From contig JBANDB010000005.1 of NCBI GenBank assembly GCA_037576215.1, positions 1,054,001 through 1,118,000 of the forward strand: a stretch of 64,000 bases of DNA. Reading direction: 5' to 3'. The position numbers were made by a program, and so were the translations under genes. Positions 33,085 through 44,897 of this stretch are shown here, one piece after another. This stretch comes from Armillaria gallica. Taxonomy: Eukaryota > Basidiomycota > Agaricomycetes > Agaricales > Physalacriaceae. Each line of letters opens with the position of its first letter. Positions within the stretch are counted from its first letter, which is position 1. The notes under the pieces were generated by a model. It did not search any database. It was not told the DNA's origin and saw only the letters and a program-made list of their open reading frames with translations.

Positions 33085-35163
33085 ATTAGCTCGAAGCTTC
33101 CCTAGCTCCCTAACAGGAGCCCTTATGGAAAAAGACAACACTGCCATCATTACCAGTATCCTTGCCCCAGCATCATCCTCTTCACTGCCGTAATCTTTCT
33201 TGTGTGGCGATTCAGGAGGATGGAACCCACAGTCATTTTTAATCAATAAATAAATACCAGCAATGACATCCCGCTCCAACCAATCCCAATCCACACACCT
33301 GTACTATACAGAATATCAATTGAGTGCCTTCCTCACTTCATCTGTGAGTGGCAGCCGGTCAATAATCAGCTAGATCAAGGGGATGTTCAAGAAGGAGGAT
33401 CTACCATCGCTTTCTGAGAACATCTCCCAGTCATCATCCTTTCACCCTCTGCCTCCTCCTCCTCCTGCTTTACCCCCTATATCATTTAAACTCCCACCCC
33501 CCTTTCTCCCCAAACACTTGGGGAGTGACTCGCTGAATTTGAACTGGCAATGAGCCATGCTGACAGGCCCCCAACTCCCTATCACATTTGAAGTCATGTC
33601 AACAGTAATGGGGATGTCAGGGTATCAACTAATGCACCCACGTCCTTTGATCCCAACAACTTCTAAGCTCCTAGCAACCTATGGGACAACCTTACTATTC
33701 CCCCTAGCACCTACTGGACCCCAGGAAACAGCCTACCTGTTGAATACCCCATCACACCCGACTACCCAACCATCATCGATTGGGAACAACCTATTGAACT
33801 AACCAGAGAATCCTCCCCAGAGTTCCCACCAGTTGCCAGTACATCCTGCCTTCCAGCACCAACCTTGCTTGAGCAACTCACCTGGTGATTCAGGAAACAG
33901 CCAAGAGCAGACGGTCCTCCATGATGACAAATCATCATCAAGCAACCGGACCCACCACTCGATAGGTTCAGAGAGATGCAGAGATTTGGCAGATGGCCAA
34001 GTGAGACAAGCAGCACAGAGTTTGACACCACTACTGAGCAACTCCCTGAGGTGGAGCACGTCAACGGGATCCATGGGCCAAGTCCATTCCCATCCCCAGT
34101 TCCATCAGAGCAACCCATCCCTGAGGGAACTCCCGATGCTGTCAATGACACTATCTGAAGCAATACAGCTATTGAAGATCAGGAAGCTCACCTGAATCCT
34201 GGGAGTACTGATTAATGTAGACTATAATGACTTATTTAGATACTTTGCCTACCAATTACTATCTGACCCAGAATAGGCGACCACCATGGCTGGTCATGAA
34301 TATTTCTATTTTCCAGTCTCTGAATCCCCTGTGATAATATCCTACAAGGAGATGCCAGCTGATATGCCTGCCTCCTTTATAATGACATACATCTGGATTC
34401 GCCAATGAGGGTACTCAGCCCTTACTGGCCCATCAATCTTGATCTACCAGATATCGAGATCCAGGAACCAATGCCAGATGAACCCCCCCATACCACTCCC
34501 TCAGGCACCAATCAGTGTCTTCTTCTACCAAAGAGGACACACCTCTCCAGGAACCTATAGCAAGGGTTATGTACCCTTTGCTGAAGCTGCGGAAGCATCA
34601 GGATTGGGCAGAGGACAGCCACTGCAACAGCTGCAGCTGCCCCCACCTGATATACCCCAATTATGGGCACTACTGTGTTTTGACTTGCCACCAAAGCCAC
34701 CAGACCTGCCAACACCCTGGGTACTGATGCAGGGCAACACTGACCCTTATGATGACTTTAAACCCAAAATCTTAAAAGATGTTGACAACTTCAAAGGGGC
34801 ATCTACTGATATCGGGCACTTCTTCTTGCAGTGCAAAATGCACTTTTCCTTATGGAACTGACACTATTGCAACTCGCCACACAAGGTCCTATTCTGTGTA
34901 TCCCAATTCAAGGGAGAAGCACAGAAGTGGTGGGAACTTGCTGCTTGGGTGTTAGGGAGAAATGTGAATGGGGACCAGCAGTATCCCTCCTATGAAGCCT
35001 TCTGTGCAGAAGTCAAGAAGTGATTCTGAAAGGACACTGACTCACAGATCAAATATGCACAGTGGAAAAAGCTCAGGCAGGCAGACTATACTGACAGTGA
35101 TCAATTCTTCCAACGATTTGAAGATCTCACCTACAATGCAGGGGTATGGGACAACAAGCAAGT
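33085..35163 (+). pseudogene. Chromovirus gag region (decayed)
   Basis: After a Pro/Ser-rich leader (33300-34700) with many stops, the plus strand from 34720 to 35160 reads as a Ty3-type Gag core. Visible parts are NFKGASTDIGHFFLQCKMHF, then VSQFKGEAQKWWELAAW, YPSYEAFCAEVKK and YTDSDQFFQRFEDLTYNAGVW. These are the blocks of the retrotransposon gag family, which forms the particle that packages the RNA. TGA stops at 35021-35023 and 35027-35029 fall where Arg is common, and another stop lies at 34859-34861. The frame is cut at about 35163 by the large hAT element; no zinc knuckle, protease or pol follows. Confidence 0.75.
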
Positions 35164-35594
35164 TAGAGATCTTCACGAGTGTTGGATGCAAGGCCTGTAC
35201 CCACGAGTTATCCGGCACTCGTATCCCTCACATGACCACTCACAGATACCCCACCACTCGTCACACTCGAGTGTCGCTCGAGTCGTGAGTAGGCCAGTGT
35301 GGGTGACGAGTACTCACCACAAGTACTTATATGATATATAGTGTTTATTCAAAAAATTACTACCTAGCAATGCATAGGGAATTTATATTGTACCAAAACT
35401 TGACCAAAACACAAAATAGGGCTCAAACACATCAAATAATCATATACCATAGGTCTGGGGGATTTAAATATATAAAAAAGTACATACATCCATTGTAGCC
35501 ACTAGTGATATATCATGCCGAGGGTATACGGGGCCACAAAGTGCCAGAATTGAGCAGAGGATGCATCCCGAGCATCCATTCCCCTTGCTCGATC

Positions 35595-37211
35595 ACCCCG
35601 GACCATAAATCTGGATAGCAATCGAGTGGCTGTGTGGCTACTTTTCCTTCTGTTCTCCACCACCACTTTTTTGTCTTACCGCTCGTGTCGTATGCACAAC
35701 AAGCCAGAGTAGCATAAAAATTGTAAGCTTGACTTAATCTATTGTAATTGACTTCATTTTAGGTCTTTTTAGTGCACCTGGTAGCCTCAAGAGCCCCAGA
35801 CTGCATGCATCCCTCCCCCATCAGCCCTCGAACGAGGTTGCACGATGTACTACTCTCCGACGACAACTACGACAACCCCGCCACTGTCCACAACGACAAC
35901 AACCCCCACCAATACCCCGCTGCAGCTACGAAAACGACCATAATCCCCACCCCAGCCGAGTGACTACCCTCTGCATCGATATCAACAGCAATCGCTGTTG
36001 TACATGGTATTCTGACTTATAGACAACATCAAATATTTCTGGAGATCTGCTATCGGGTGTCATCTGGCAGCGGGATGGGCTATGGAAGGTGGAACCAGCC
36101 ATTACAACAACGACCAACAAGACAGCAGCGACAACAACAACAAGGGTGGGTGAGGCCATACTCTGATGTGGTGCCCTGGGAGTATATGGAGGAGGAATGC
36201 TTGAGGAGGAGAGTGTGGAGGGACCACACCGGAGGGCAGGAGACGTTGAGGAGGAGGGCGGAATCAAGATCGGCATGCCAACCGTGAACAACAACAATGG
36301 CAACCAGGCCCTTTTGGGCTTCGAAGGGTGAGTTGTGGGCCCAACAATTGCATGCCTCCCTCCCTGCAGACCTCACTCTCATCGTCACCACCGATGACCC
36401 AGGAGTCATGGGTGCTGTCATCGCAAGTCGATCGATCCATTGAACGACTTGTAATTCATAAGTAAACAGATCAGTCTTGGTATCATCATAGCATGGACAT
36501 GGTCTATCTACTGCCAGTTCAAATTTCTGGCTGGAAAGTCGGCCCTGCACGAGCTCTTACAGCTCCTCATATACAAATCCATGACCTTCAGTGATGATAT
36601 TGTGCAACTAGACACCGTTTGGGCATATCATGTATGTCAGCTTGTAAATCGTTGCATCTTAGCTGAGCTCACATCCGCACAGAGCAGTCCCAACTACTTT
36701 GTTGAAATTGACATCGTGATGGATGGGTAAGTCCGATGTTGAGGTCATGCTTGCTCTTTCAGTAAGCCCTGTATATCATAAGCCCCACCCTCAGGCTAAA
36801 TGTTTAACACTGGAAAGGACTACGATGGAGTACTCATGCAGCAGCACATGGTACATAGCTACTATGTCAAGCACTGCCTTTGTCGCTAACATTTCCTTTC
36901 AGATTCATAATCAACATGATTGGGATGACCCACCAAAGACTGCTTGGAGGACAAACATCATATCAACGTCCAGCGAGAAAGGCCATGGGGGCATCAAGAT
37001 GGCAATGGAGATGGCAACGGCTCTCTCGGAGTGTGGTGCCTCGATAAGTGTGGATTGTCCTGACCTGAGTAGGTCGGACTCACTGCTTGACGTTTCGTCG
37101 GCAGTGTTTTCTTTTCTTCCCATAACCGAGAAACGCCTTCGAGATCGATGGCCTGAGCAACACCAGACACCTCTCCTTCAAATGAATCAATCCAGGATTG
37201 ATACCGTCTGA
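35595..37211 (+). pseudogene. Companion gene of the hAT element, unknown function
   Basis: Several open stretches with intron-like boundaries run on the plus strand: 35770-35960, about 36240-36330 (GGIKIGMPTVNNNNG), and 36480-36725, where one frame reads FLAGKSALHELLQLLIYKSM and ends ..EIDIVMDG before a GTAAGT donor at 36727. A last stretch at 36880-37211 contains QIHNQHDWDDPPKTAWR and ends QSRIDTV. I recognise no domain. Because stops separate some pieces, the gene may be broken, or my intron guesses may be wrong. A worn copy lies at 12640-13930, so the gene belongs to the element and not to the locus. It could be a regulator or a second transposition protein, which is only a guess. Confidence 0.45.
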
Positions 37212-38391
37212 CAGATCATCGACATTGCCATGGCTAATCCCAACATCCCCATCATCCTCGGACTTCCATCATACAGGTGGTCAAGGACTTCCACCAGCTC
37301 ATTGGTGTGATCTTGCTGCACTCAGCGGTATGATGTACGAGGAAGTGTCGCTGCGAGGGTGTGTATGGTGATTCATGGAAGGACTTGCGGTCTTCCAGAC
37401 TGATTTGAAGTGCTGACTATGGGGCTGGTGTGTTTACTAACTATTTATCGTCTTCTTTCATTGACCTCCTACCCTCTTCACTAGACTCTCTATGCCTACC
37501 CCCCTCGGATGCGCCAGAGTCTCCCCCAGCCCTCTAGATGTTTTATGCTTCCTTTCGAGTTTGGTTGCAGAGGAATGGGTTACTTGTGGGGAATTTTCAT
37601 GGTACGTTTGCTTACTTTACTTTTCTGCTACTTTTGCTGCTGATACGAATCCCTCTTTTCTTAGCGACAAGTGTTACAGTAAGTTAGGCCCAACGGCTCG
37701 TTGTCCAAACTAACGAGTTGTCAGCTAATTATACTAGACTAGTACTAGTTGTAACTTGTTGTACTAGGTAAGAGTCTCTCCTTCAGGTGACCTTCCACTC
37801 AGGCTAACCCGCATTCCCTCAGATAGTAATAAAATGTGATATATCTCTGAATTTTGTGAGTTTGTTTTGTTTACATCGCATGTATGTATGCTAACGAGGG
37901 TAAACAGTGAACTTGTCAAAGCATCATGCTGTAAGGGAGCAAAGGGGAACAACCAACCTCTTCGTAGCTAGGCTGTCTACCGAGTGAACTTTTGAGCATT
38001 GATTGCTCAATTGCTTCGAGCCATCCTGGCTTCTCACATGATTTCAAGGCTTAGTCAGCAGCCACGTCGTTCGTGCACCCGCCCAACAATTTTTTGACAC
38101 TCACTTGGGATCCTCTCGTGTCGGTAAACGTCTGCCTACCTTCCCTTCCATTTCAAGATCATTTTCAAGATCATAAATGGACAAGGACTTTCTGCCGCAG
38201 TCCTGGATGTCTTTGCTCCGGTATGCTACCCATTTTGTTTTGTTTCTCTTACCTTACATGCTTACATTGTGTGTCATTGTCCTAGGTTCATCAAAATAGG
38301 TGCCACCGACACCATGCCCTTCAAATAGAACTCCGTACCCACCAGCTTCCCCCACCAGCTTCCTCCAACCTACGCAACTGACACTCTCACT
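37212..38391. other. Spacer between the two hAT genes
   Basis: No supported gene. It holds the presumed promoter of the transposase; short ORFs are Pro/Ser/Leu-rich without motifs. Confidence 0.35.
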
Positions 38392-41300
38392 ATGGCTCCA
38401 ATCAGATTCTCTAAATCTTCATCGTCTTTCTCGCAGCCTCCCAAAGGTACCCAAAACAAGCAGTGTGCGTGCAAGCATGTGTGCAACGAATCCTTGGAGT
38501 CTGACGATAGTAAAACCCAAAAGAAAACATCGACGGCATGCAAACGCAAACACGACTCAGCATCATCTGCTGATGAGGCTACGGGTAGCCATTCAACCAA
38601 GAAGACGAAGAAGAAGAAGAAGAAGAAGTTGACAGCCTCCATGGACACTGCAGACAAAGGTGACGGGAGCGAAGATGAGACAAGCCCTCAGGATGACGCA
38701 CCTGAAGATATGGATGAGAATGATCAGGCTCTCAGTACGTCCCTTACCCCTCATTGACTTCATTTTTCTTATCTCTGCAACAGAGAAAGCCATGGCAGGC
38801 TGGACATCAACAGTTTATGACCACTATCATTTGCCACCCTCCATCAAAGTTGAAGATGGCATGGTTAAGTATGTTTTCACCTGCAAACAGTGAGTCGCCA
38901 TCTCATTTTACTTTACATCTGACCTCATTGTGTTCATGCTTTGTCGTAGACATGGCACCACCCACACCCACACCAAGAAAGACTTGAGCATGACCAACCT
39001 GAAGAACCATGCAGAACGATGTGACATGAAGGCCAGCAGCGCAACCTCGAAGCAATTGAAAATCACGGATATCGCATCGCAGTATAATGAGGGAGAATTT
39101 CGACTCCTACATGCTGAGTGGATGATGCAGTCTCACCGACCGACCGTCATGATTGAAGATGAAAACTTCAACAGATATATCGGTTGCTCAACCCGCAGGT
39201 CAAGATTCATTTGGACACGACACTCAGCTGTGATATTAAGGAGGTCTATGAGGTTTCTAAGGAGTGATTGAAGGAGATGTTGAAAGAACATGAAGGTCGT
39301 TTTCATGTCGCCTTTGATGCATGGTCAGCACCTAACAGCCATGACTACCTTGGTATCGTGTTGGTGTGGTGCGACAAAGGGCAGATTCGTGTAGTTATGC
39401 TGGATCTGGTTGAGTATGTCGCTCTCAGATTCACTGCATGGATGTATGCTAACTTCATGTTGTTCTCCTTAGACTGATGGAGGCGCACACCGGAGTTTAC
39501 CTTGCCGAAAAGGTCATGGAAGTCCTCAAAGAGTATGGCATCGAAGAGCGCATCCTCGGCGAAGCTGGCGACAATGCTTCGGTCAACGACAAGACCCTGG
39601 ATGAGCTGGAGATGCTCTTCAAGGAAATCTCCAGTCTTATCATTACGGGATGGGAGACTCAAATCCACTGTTTCGCTCATATATTGAACCTAATAGTAAA
39701 GGTATGTTTAATCACTCGTTTTCATGTCAGTAACTCACTGGTTCCAAAGGCAATACTCTCTCAATTTGAGGCTAAACATCATAAAAAGAGGTCCAGCGAT
39801 ACCACTGAGACATCCCGCTCATGACGAATGGATAACATTGATGATGAAAGTGACATCGATGAAGTGGAGGATGATGAAGATGATCTTCTCGATGATGAGG
39901 AGCTTGCAGCACTGGATGACATATGGAAGACATTAGAGGAAGAGGAAGACACTGTTATTGAAGAGGCATCATGGGATCGTGATGAAGTCCTGGAGCTGAC
40001 TGATGAGGAGACTAACTTAGGGGTTGCTGCATTCACCAAGGTGCATCTGTTCGCGACATCGTGTACATGGCATCAACTCATACATCAATAGTTATTAAAA
40101 CTTGGTAAGCATATCTTCCACAAGAGTTCACTCCAAAAGGAACTTGCCAACCTCTGCAGAAAGAAGGACATAAGAATCCTCAAGATGATTTGGCGAGTCG
40201 TCACACACTGGAATACCACATCCAATGTGATTGAACGTGGTCTCCACCTACGACCGGCACTAGATGCGCTCTGCATCAAATCGGATCATAACAAGGGGAA
40301 GCCACCAGTGAAATGCCTTAGGCGTTTCCGTCTCACAGATATTGAGTGGACAGTGCTCCAACAGCTTTATCCCATCCTTGTGGTAAGTTGGCTTCATGCT
40401 TGATGGAAAATGCATGCTTATGTTGATATCTGTCTATCAGAACTTCCTCAAAGTGACTGATCGCATCTCACGGTCGGGAGCTCCACTCCTACATGAGGTC
40501 ATTCCAATGATGGACATCCTCATGTGGGAGCTTGAGAAAGCTGTCAAGAACACAGTGCTACTTCCCTGTGTCCATGTGGGTGTCTCTTGGGGATTAGCCA
40601 TCATCGATAAGTATTATTCAAAGACGGATGAATCAATTATGTGGAAAACGGCCATGAGTGAGTCCACACTTTATTTACATGCTTGTACTGGTCCTGACTG
40701 TATTTTTTCTAGTCTTGCATCCCCGCTACAAGCTCGATTACTTCTGCTGTCAAAACTGGTTGACGGAATGGGTCAAGACTGCTGAGCAGTCTGCACGAGA
40801 GACATGGACTCAATATTATAAACCTATGATAACTGAAACTACCACATTGCCGGTATGTTCTTCAAGATCTTTTGATTCACATTCTGATTGCTTTCTTAGA
40901 CGGATTCCGATGATCCTTTTGCTGACGTGGACAACTTTGGCCGCAATATGGAGCAAGATCCATTCAAGGCATATATTAGGGCACCACAATTTGATTGTGG
41001 GGATCCTATCTCGTATTGGACAGCAAAACTTGACAAATGTTCGCCCAAAATGAAAGCCAAAATGGTTACGCCAGAAGGAGCATTGGCTCGGATGGCACTC
41101 AACTTTCTTTCTGCACCAGGTGGGTGTTGCACCATTGCTACTTTTGGCATCATTTCATTCTTTTTGTTGTTCATATGCTGATGAATCTCTTTTAGTGGCA
41201 TCTACCAATGTTGAGTGTGTGTTCTCGCATGGAGGCTTGATCATAAGCAAGCACCATCATAATCTCTCCCCAGAGTCTACACGTGCAAACATGATTTTAA

Positions 41301-41443
41301 ACTCCTGGTCAAAGATTGATGGCATTGTGCCTCGAAGGGAGCTCATGAAGCATTTCAATGAGAAATCATGTCGTGGTAGTGCCAAAGGTGATGTTATTAA
41401 GGTCAATGATTCAACTGAAGACAGTGAAGAGGACAACAAGTAA
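38392..41443 (+). pseudogene. hAT-family transposase, multi-exon, with a few lesions
   Basis: Exon 1 (38392-38734) encodes a Lys/Asp-rich leader with a nuclear-signal-like KKTKKKKKKK. Exons 2 and 3 (38784-38889, from 38950) carry a BED-type zinc finger: FTCK, then N-L-x2-H and a Cys. The RNase H-like core follows with FDAWSAPNSHDYLGI (about 39320-39355), GEAGDNASVND (about 39560-39590), HCFAHILNLIVK (39668-39703) and the segment VVTHWNTTSNVIER (about 40200-40240). The C-terminal dimerisation region is at 40980-41330 (STNVECVFSHGGLIISK, LNSWSK). Introns near 39417-39474, 40382-40440, 40654-40714, 40852-40899 and 41120-41194 have GT..AG ends. TGA stops at 39265-39267 and 39822-39824 and a frame switch near 39180 are the visible lesions. 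It is the best preserved transposase here. Confidence 0.85.
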
Positions 41444-41780
41444 TAGTATTGACATTATTGGTACATAAAATGTATATTATTGCGGCGGATAAATAGTAAG
41501 TACTTGTGTAAGTATTCTCGAGTACTTGTAGACATCCGAGTGCTACGAGTACTCACTTTCACAGCAAGTACTCGTCTCGCGGTATGAGTAACTCGTGCCA
41601 TGGATGTGTCTGTGGATGGTAAGTATGTCTCTTGATAGTCAAGTACTTGTGCTCTCGAGTGCGAGTGCACTCAAGTAGGCACTCGTGAAGATCTTTACTC
41701 CAAAGGTGACTATTTGACCAGGACAAAATGTGTTTGGCCTCACTCCACGGATTTGGGTGTACCTAGGTGGTGTCAGTATA

Positions 41781-43992
41781 TTATTCAGTTTTTAGGTGTG
41801 ATATGCACTGTCTGTTCTCGTGGAGCATGAATTTTTCAAACACTGGTTTGTTATCCTTTGTATAGACAAATTTCTCTTCATTGAGGACAGATTGCAGAGT
41901 ACAGCTAGAGTTGTATGTCAGGGGCAGCTCAATGATGTCTTCTGTGGCAGTTCTGTGTGCAGGTGTCAGAAGTCGGTTTACAAACAAGAACTCTTTTATG
42001 GCCTCGTGTCGGATAGTGTAGGGAATTTGGACTGTCTCTTGAACATGCTGTTCCATAAACTCAGCAATTCATGACGCCACACTGGCTGCCTTCTTGAACA
42101 ACTCATCTCCATTGGTTGAAACAAGCTTCATGGTCTGTATCAGCTAATTTATGCTAACCCTACAGATTGTGATTAATATCGTGCTACTTTATTGCTGAGC
42201 GCAGTATGGATAGGTACCTTTGAGCTTTTAGGATAGGAGGAAGCTTGATCTCTGATACGATGCCCTGAACTTGAAAAACTTCCTCTTCACTGCTGTTCTC
42301 ATTCGCTAGGAACATGAAGTCATCCAATGGTGTGGTGTTGATGACAAAGGATTCCAGAATGGCCTCAGCCAAATCATATAGCCCAAGATCCCCAGGTTCT
42401 CCACTCAGAAGCACTGTGGCTGCTTGAAATGCTTGTTCTGGAATGAATCAGTCTATAAATGCTTAGCAGCTGGTTGCAATTGAACACTCACAAAACACTT
42501 CTTGTTGAATGATGACTGTCAATGTGTCAGGTGCTTTGTAGCTGGTCAAGGACATGGTGGGTGGATATGTCTGTGTAAGTGTATGAAAAGTCATCAGCAG
42601 AGGAAAGGAGGGTGCATTGTCTCTCAATTGCTAACACAGTTTATGTATATGCATGGCATTACATATATTTATCATTTTTTCCCTTGATTTTCATATGATG
42701 CCTGAATTACATGTTACATGGTTGTAGTATAGATATAATTTCCTCATATAATACAAGACAAACATTGCAGAGACTGTCCACATGTATCAGAAAAGATGTC
42801 CAAGAAAGTCCCTGAATTTATTGTTTGTCCTATGGACTGGGTTAGTTCAACACCAACAGGATTGGAGTAATGGACAAACCATGACACCATTCCTGGAGTT
42901 AATGACCATATCACTTTACTGCAGACACAGAGCATCTGTTGGAATCGAGGAAATTTGAGCCAGGCATACACCATGAAGAACCTGCTGTCTTCCTCTGGTC
43001 CAAAGATGAGCATCCAGCTGTGCCCTGAAAGCTCATCGTATCAGTTCATTTGTTTCTGCTCTTCAACCCCCAGCAATGTAGATGGATGAGTGAGTGGAAG
43101 GGTCCAACAATGTCTGTCGCTGACAAATTGGGCTTGGTGTTGGAAGTCGAGTTCTGGTGTTGAGGTGTCATGCAGGAGTAGCTGATAGCCTCTGTCTGCA
43201 TACTTGTTCTGTGCTCATATTGCATTGTCATTGTCTCCACTTCAGATAGAGACAGTAGGCATATTGATATACGACCACATTCATGACACACACTGTGAAC
43301 TGGTATTAGTTACGTCTTCATGACTCTGCTGCACACCTACAGGAATGAAAACCGAGGACAATATCCAAAGGAGAGCTGTAGGAGCTGATTACTTGCACCA
43401 CTGCCCTCCCACCATTCCTATACTCTTCTACATCAGCGATCAATTTGTCTGCATATTCACTCCATGCTATAAGATGTGTCTTGTCGTTGAACAGTGTCAT
43501 GGTATCTCTGTCCCTCATAGACTGCCAACATATGATGGTTCATCTGAGCAATGGAGGATGGAGTGACCCATGAGTCATGTAACCCATGCATTTGAGTGTG
43601 TTGTTCAAGTCTCTTCATTGATATTGGTTGACATAGAGGTCAAGGTCACTATTTCTAAAACTTTCCTGCATAAAAACAGATAGCGCTTGGGAGCCTGAGA
43701 TCAGAACACTGTGGGTTCTCTGCAGTTTGTGGAATAGGGCAAAATCTTTGTCCCTCAGAAAGAAGGGTAGGAGGGTCTGGCAAACTGAGCAGTGACAATG
43801 AATGTATTCAGATACCCTCCAGAATGACAATGTGTTTATGGAGGACAGGCAGCATAGATCCCTCATTCCAAGGTAATCTATTATAAGGTGGGCAACTTCC
43901 ACTGGCCTAGAACAATTTGTTAGTGTTATGCATTGCAAGATGATGATCGCATACATTGTGTCTATTGCAGCCTCAGTCACTGAAGTCAGCAT
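41781..43992 (-). pseudogene. Nucleotidyltransferase-fold-like fungal gene, decayed, multi-exon
   Basis: Exon 1 (43992 to about 43622) holds a helical N-terminus, then VLISGSQALSVFM and SDLDLYVN. A Gly-Ser pair followed about 20 residues later by Asp-x-Asp is the signature of the polymerase-beta-like nucleotidyltransferase fold. Next come VVQVISSYSSPLDIVLGFHS (43430-43355), CVMNVV after an intron (about 43290), YADRGYQLLLHD in another frame (about 43200), and WMLIFGPEEDSRFF after a 43-bp intron (about 43010). The C-terminal stretch 42056-41781 contains IPYTIRHEAIKEFLFVNRLL. Lesions include a stop after the DLDLY motif, a frameshift near 43210 and TGA at 42069-42071. I recall proteins of this layout as a mushroom-restricted family, but cannot verify it. 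Substrate unknown. Confidence 0.5.
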
Positions 43993-43994
43993 TT

Positions 43995-44895
43995 GTTATG
44001 AATACAGATGTGTGTGCTAGGTGATAGTAGGATTGGAGCAAAGTGTGACTGAATACATACATGTTGCTAGGGTCTGGTGACTTGCTTAAGAAGAAACAGG
44101 TGACACAGGCATTCCAGATTGGGTACAAAGTTGGTATCATTTGTGTAACAGTGAGGGATAATATTGCACCTTTGCAGAAAATGAGTGGTATCCTAATGCA
44201 AGCATCTGTCCATAACTTGTCATTTTTGGTATCAGCCTGATCTGATCTTCACATGGTTATTGGCCACGGATCCCAATGCAAAAGGATACATTGGGACATC
44301 CCAATATAGTTGTTGTGACAAATAAAGAATGTATGGCTATGTTAAGATGACCTGATACGGATGTCCATATGTGGCCTCTGTTAGCAATGCATAACCATGT
44401 TAGGACTGTGAGCTGTAACAAACAAGTTATTAGAGTGTACTTACATCCTTTGACTGCACTTTTCCCTCTACTATCTTCCTTCTTTGCTAGCATGGTCAGT
44501 ACATGGTATGTTTGTTGAATCCTTGGCAGTGTTGTGTACTAATTTAGTAGTAGTATTCAAAAGCATGCACACTCTCCTGGAGACAGAAACGTGTCCAAGA
44601 CTAAGGTTGTGAAAACCAATGTTGCTCAAATCAGTGCAACTGAGGTGCTCCATCTGTCATTTTTGTCTTATTACCCTGCTGTCTGTGTTAACATACATCC
44701 AATATTAGAATCAGAGCACCAGACCTCCCCATTATCCTCTGCATCTGATAACCCAAGGCCAGCATTTCTTTCCACTGGTTCAGAATGAAGACTGACTGTG
44801 CTGTAGCCACTAGGACTTAAATGCAGTTGCAGATGATTTGGACTGAGCATTTAGATGGTCTGTGTTTTCTAGCTTGATTTGAGATTGTCATGCTC
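43995..44895. other. Intergenic region between divergent genes
   Basis: No gene is supported. The minus-strand gene at 41781-43992 and the plus-strand gene at 44898 start from opposite sides, so both promoters may lie here. A candidate upstream exon of the plus-strand gene is discussed with that gene. Confidence 0.35.
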
Positions 44896-44897
44896 AA

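Larger units (their letters stand above)
35164..41699 (+). mobile_element. Large hAT-type transposon with companion gene and transposase
   Basis: The left end TAGAGATCTTCACGAGTG and the right end, reading in reverse TAAAGATCTTCACGAGTG, are inverted repeats with one mismatch in 18 bp. Inside both ends, over about 150-200 bp, ACTCG/CGAGT and AGTACTTG motifs recur many times, as in the subterminal transposase-binding arrays of hAT elements. A hAT transposase lies at 38392-41443 and another gene at about 35595-37211. The outer 8-mers (AAGCAAGT and CTCCAAAG) do not match, and the gag frame on the left does not continue on the right, so one flank was rearranged after insertion or the exact end is misplaced. 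CG is frequent, unlike in most of the window. Confidence 0.8.

Noticed and set aside
38585..38630. Poly-Lys run as a coding microsatellite artefact
   Set aside because: It sits in the N-terminal leader of the hAT transposase just before a good splice donor, and fits a nuclear signal.
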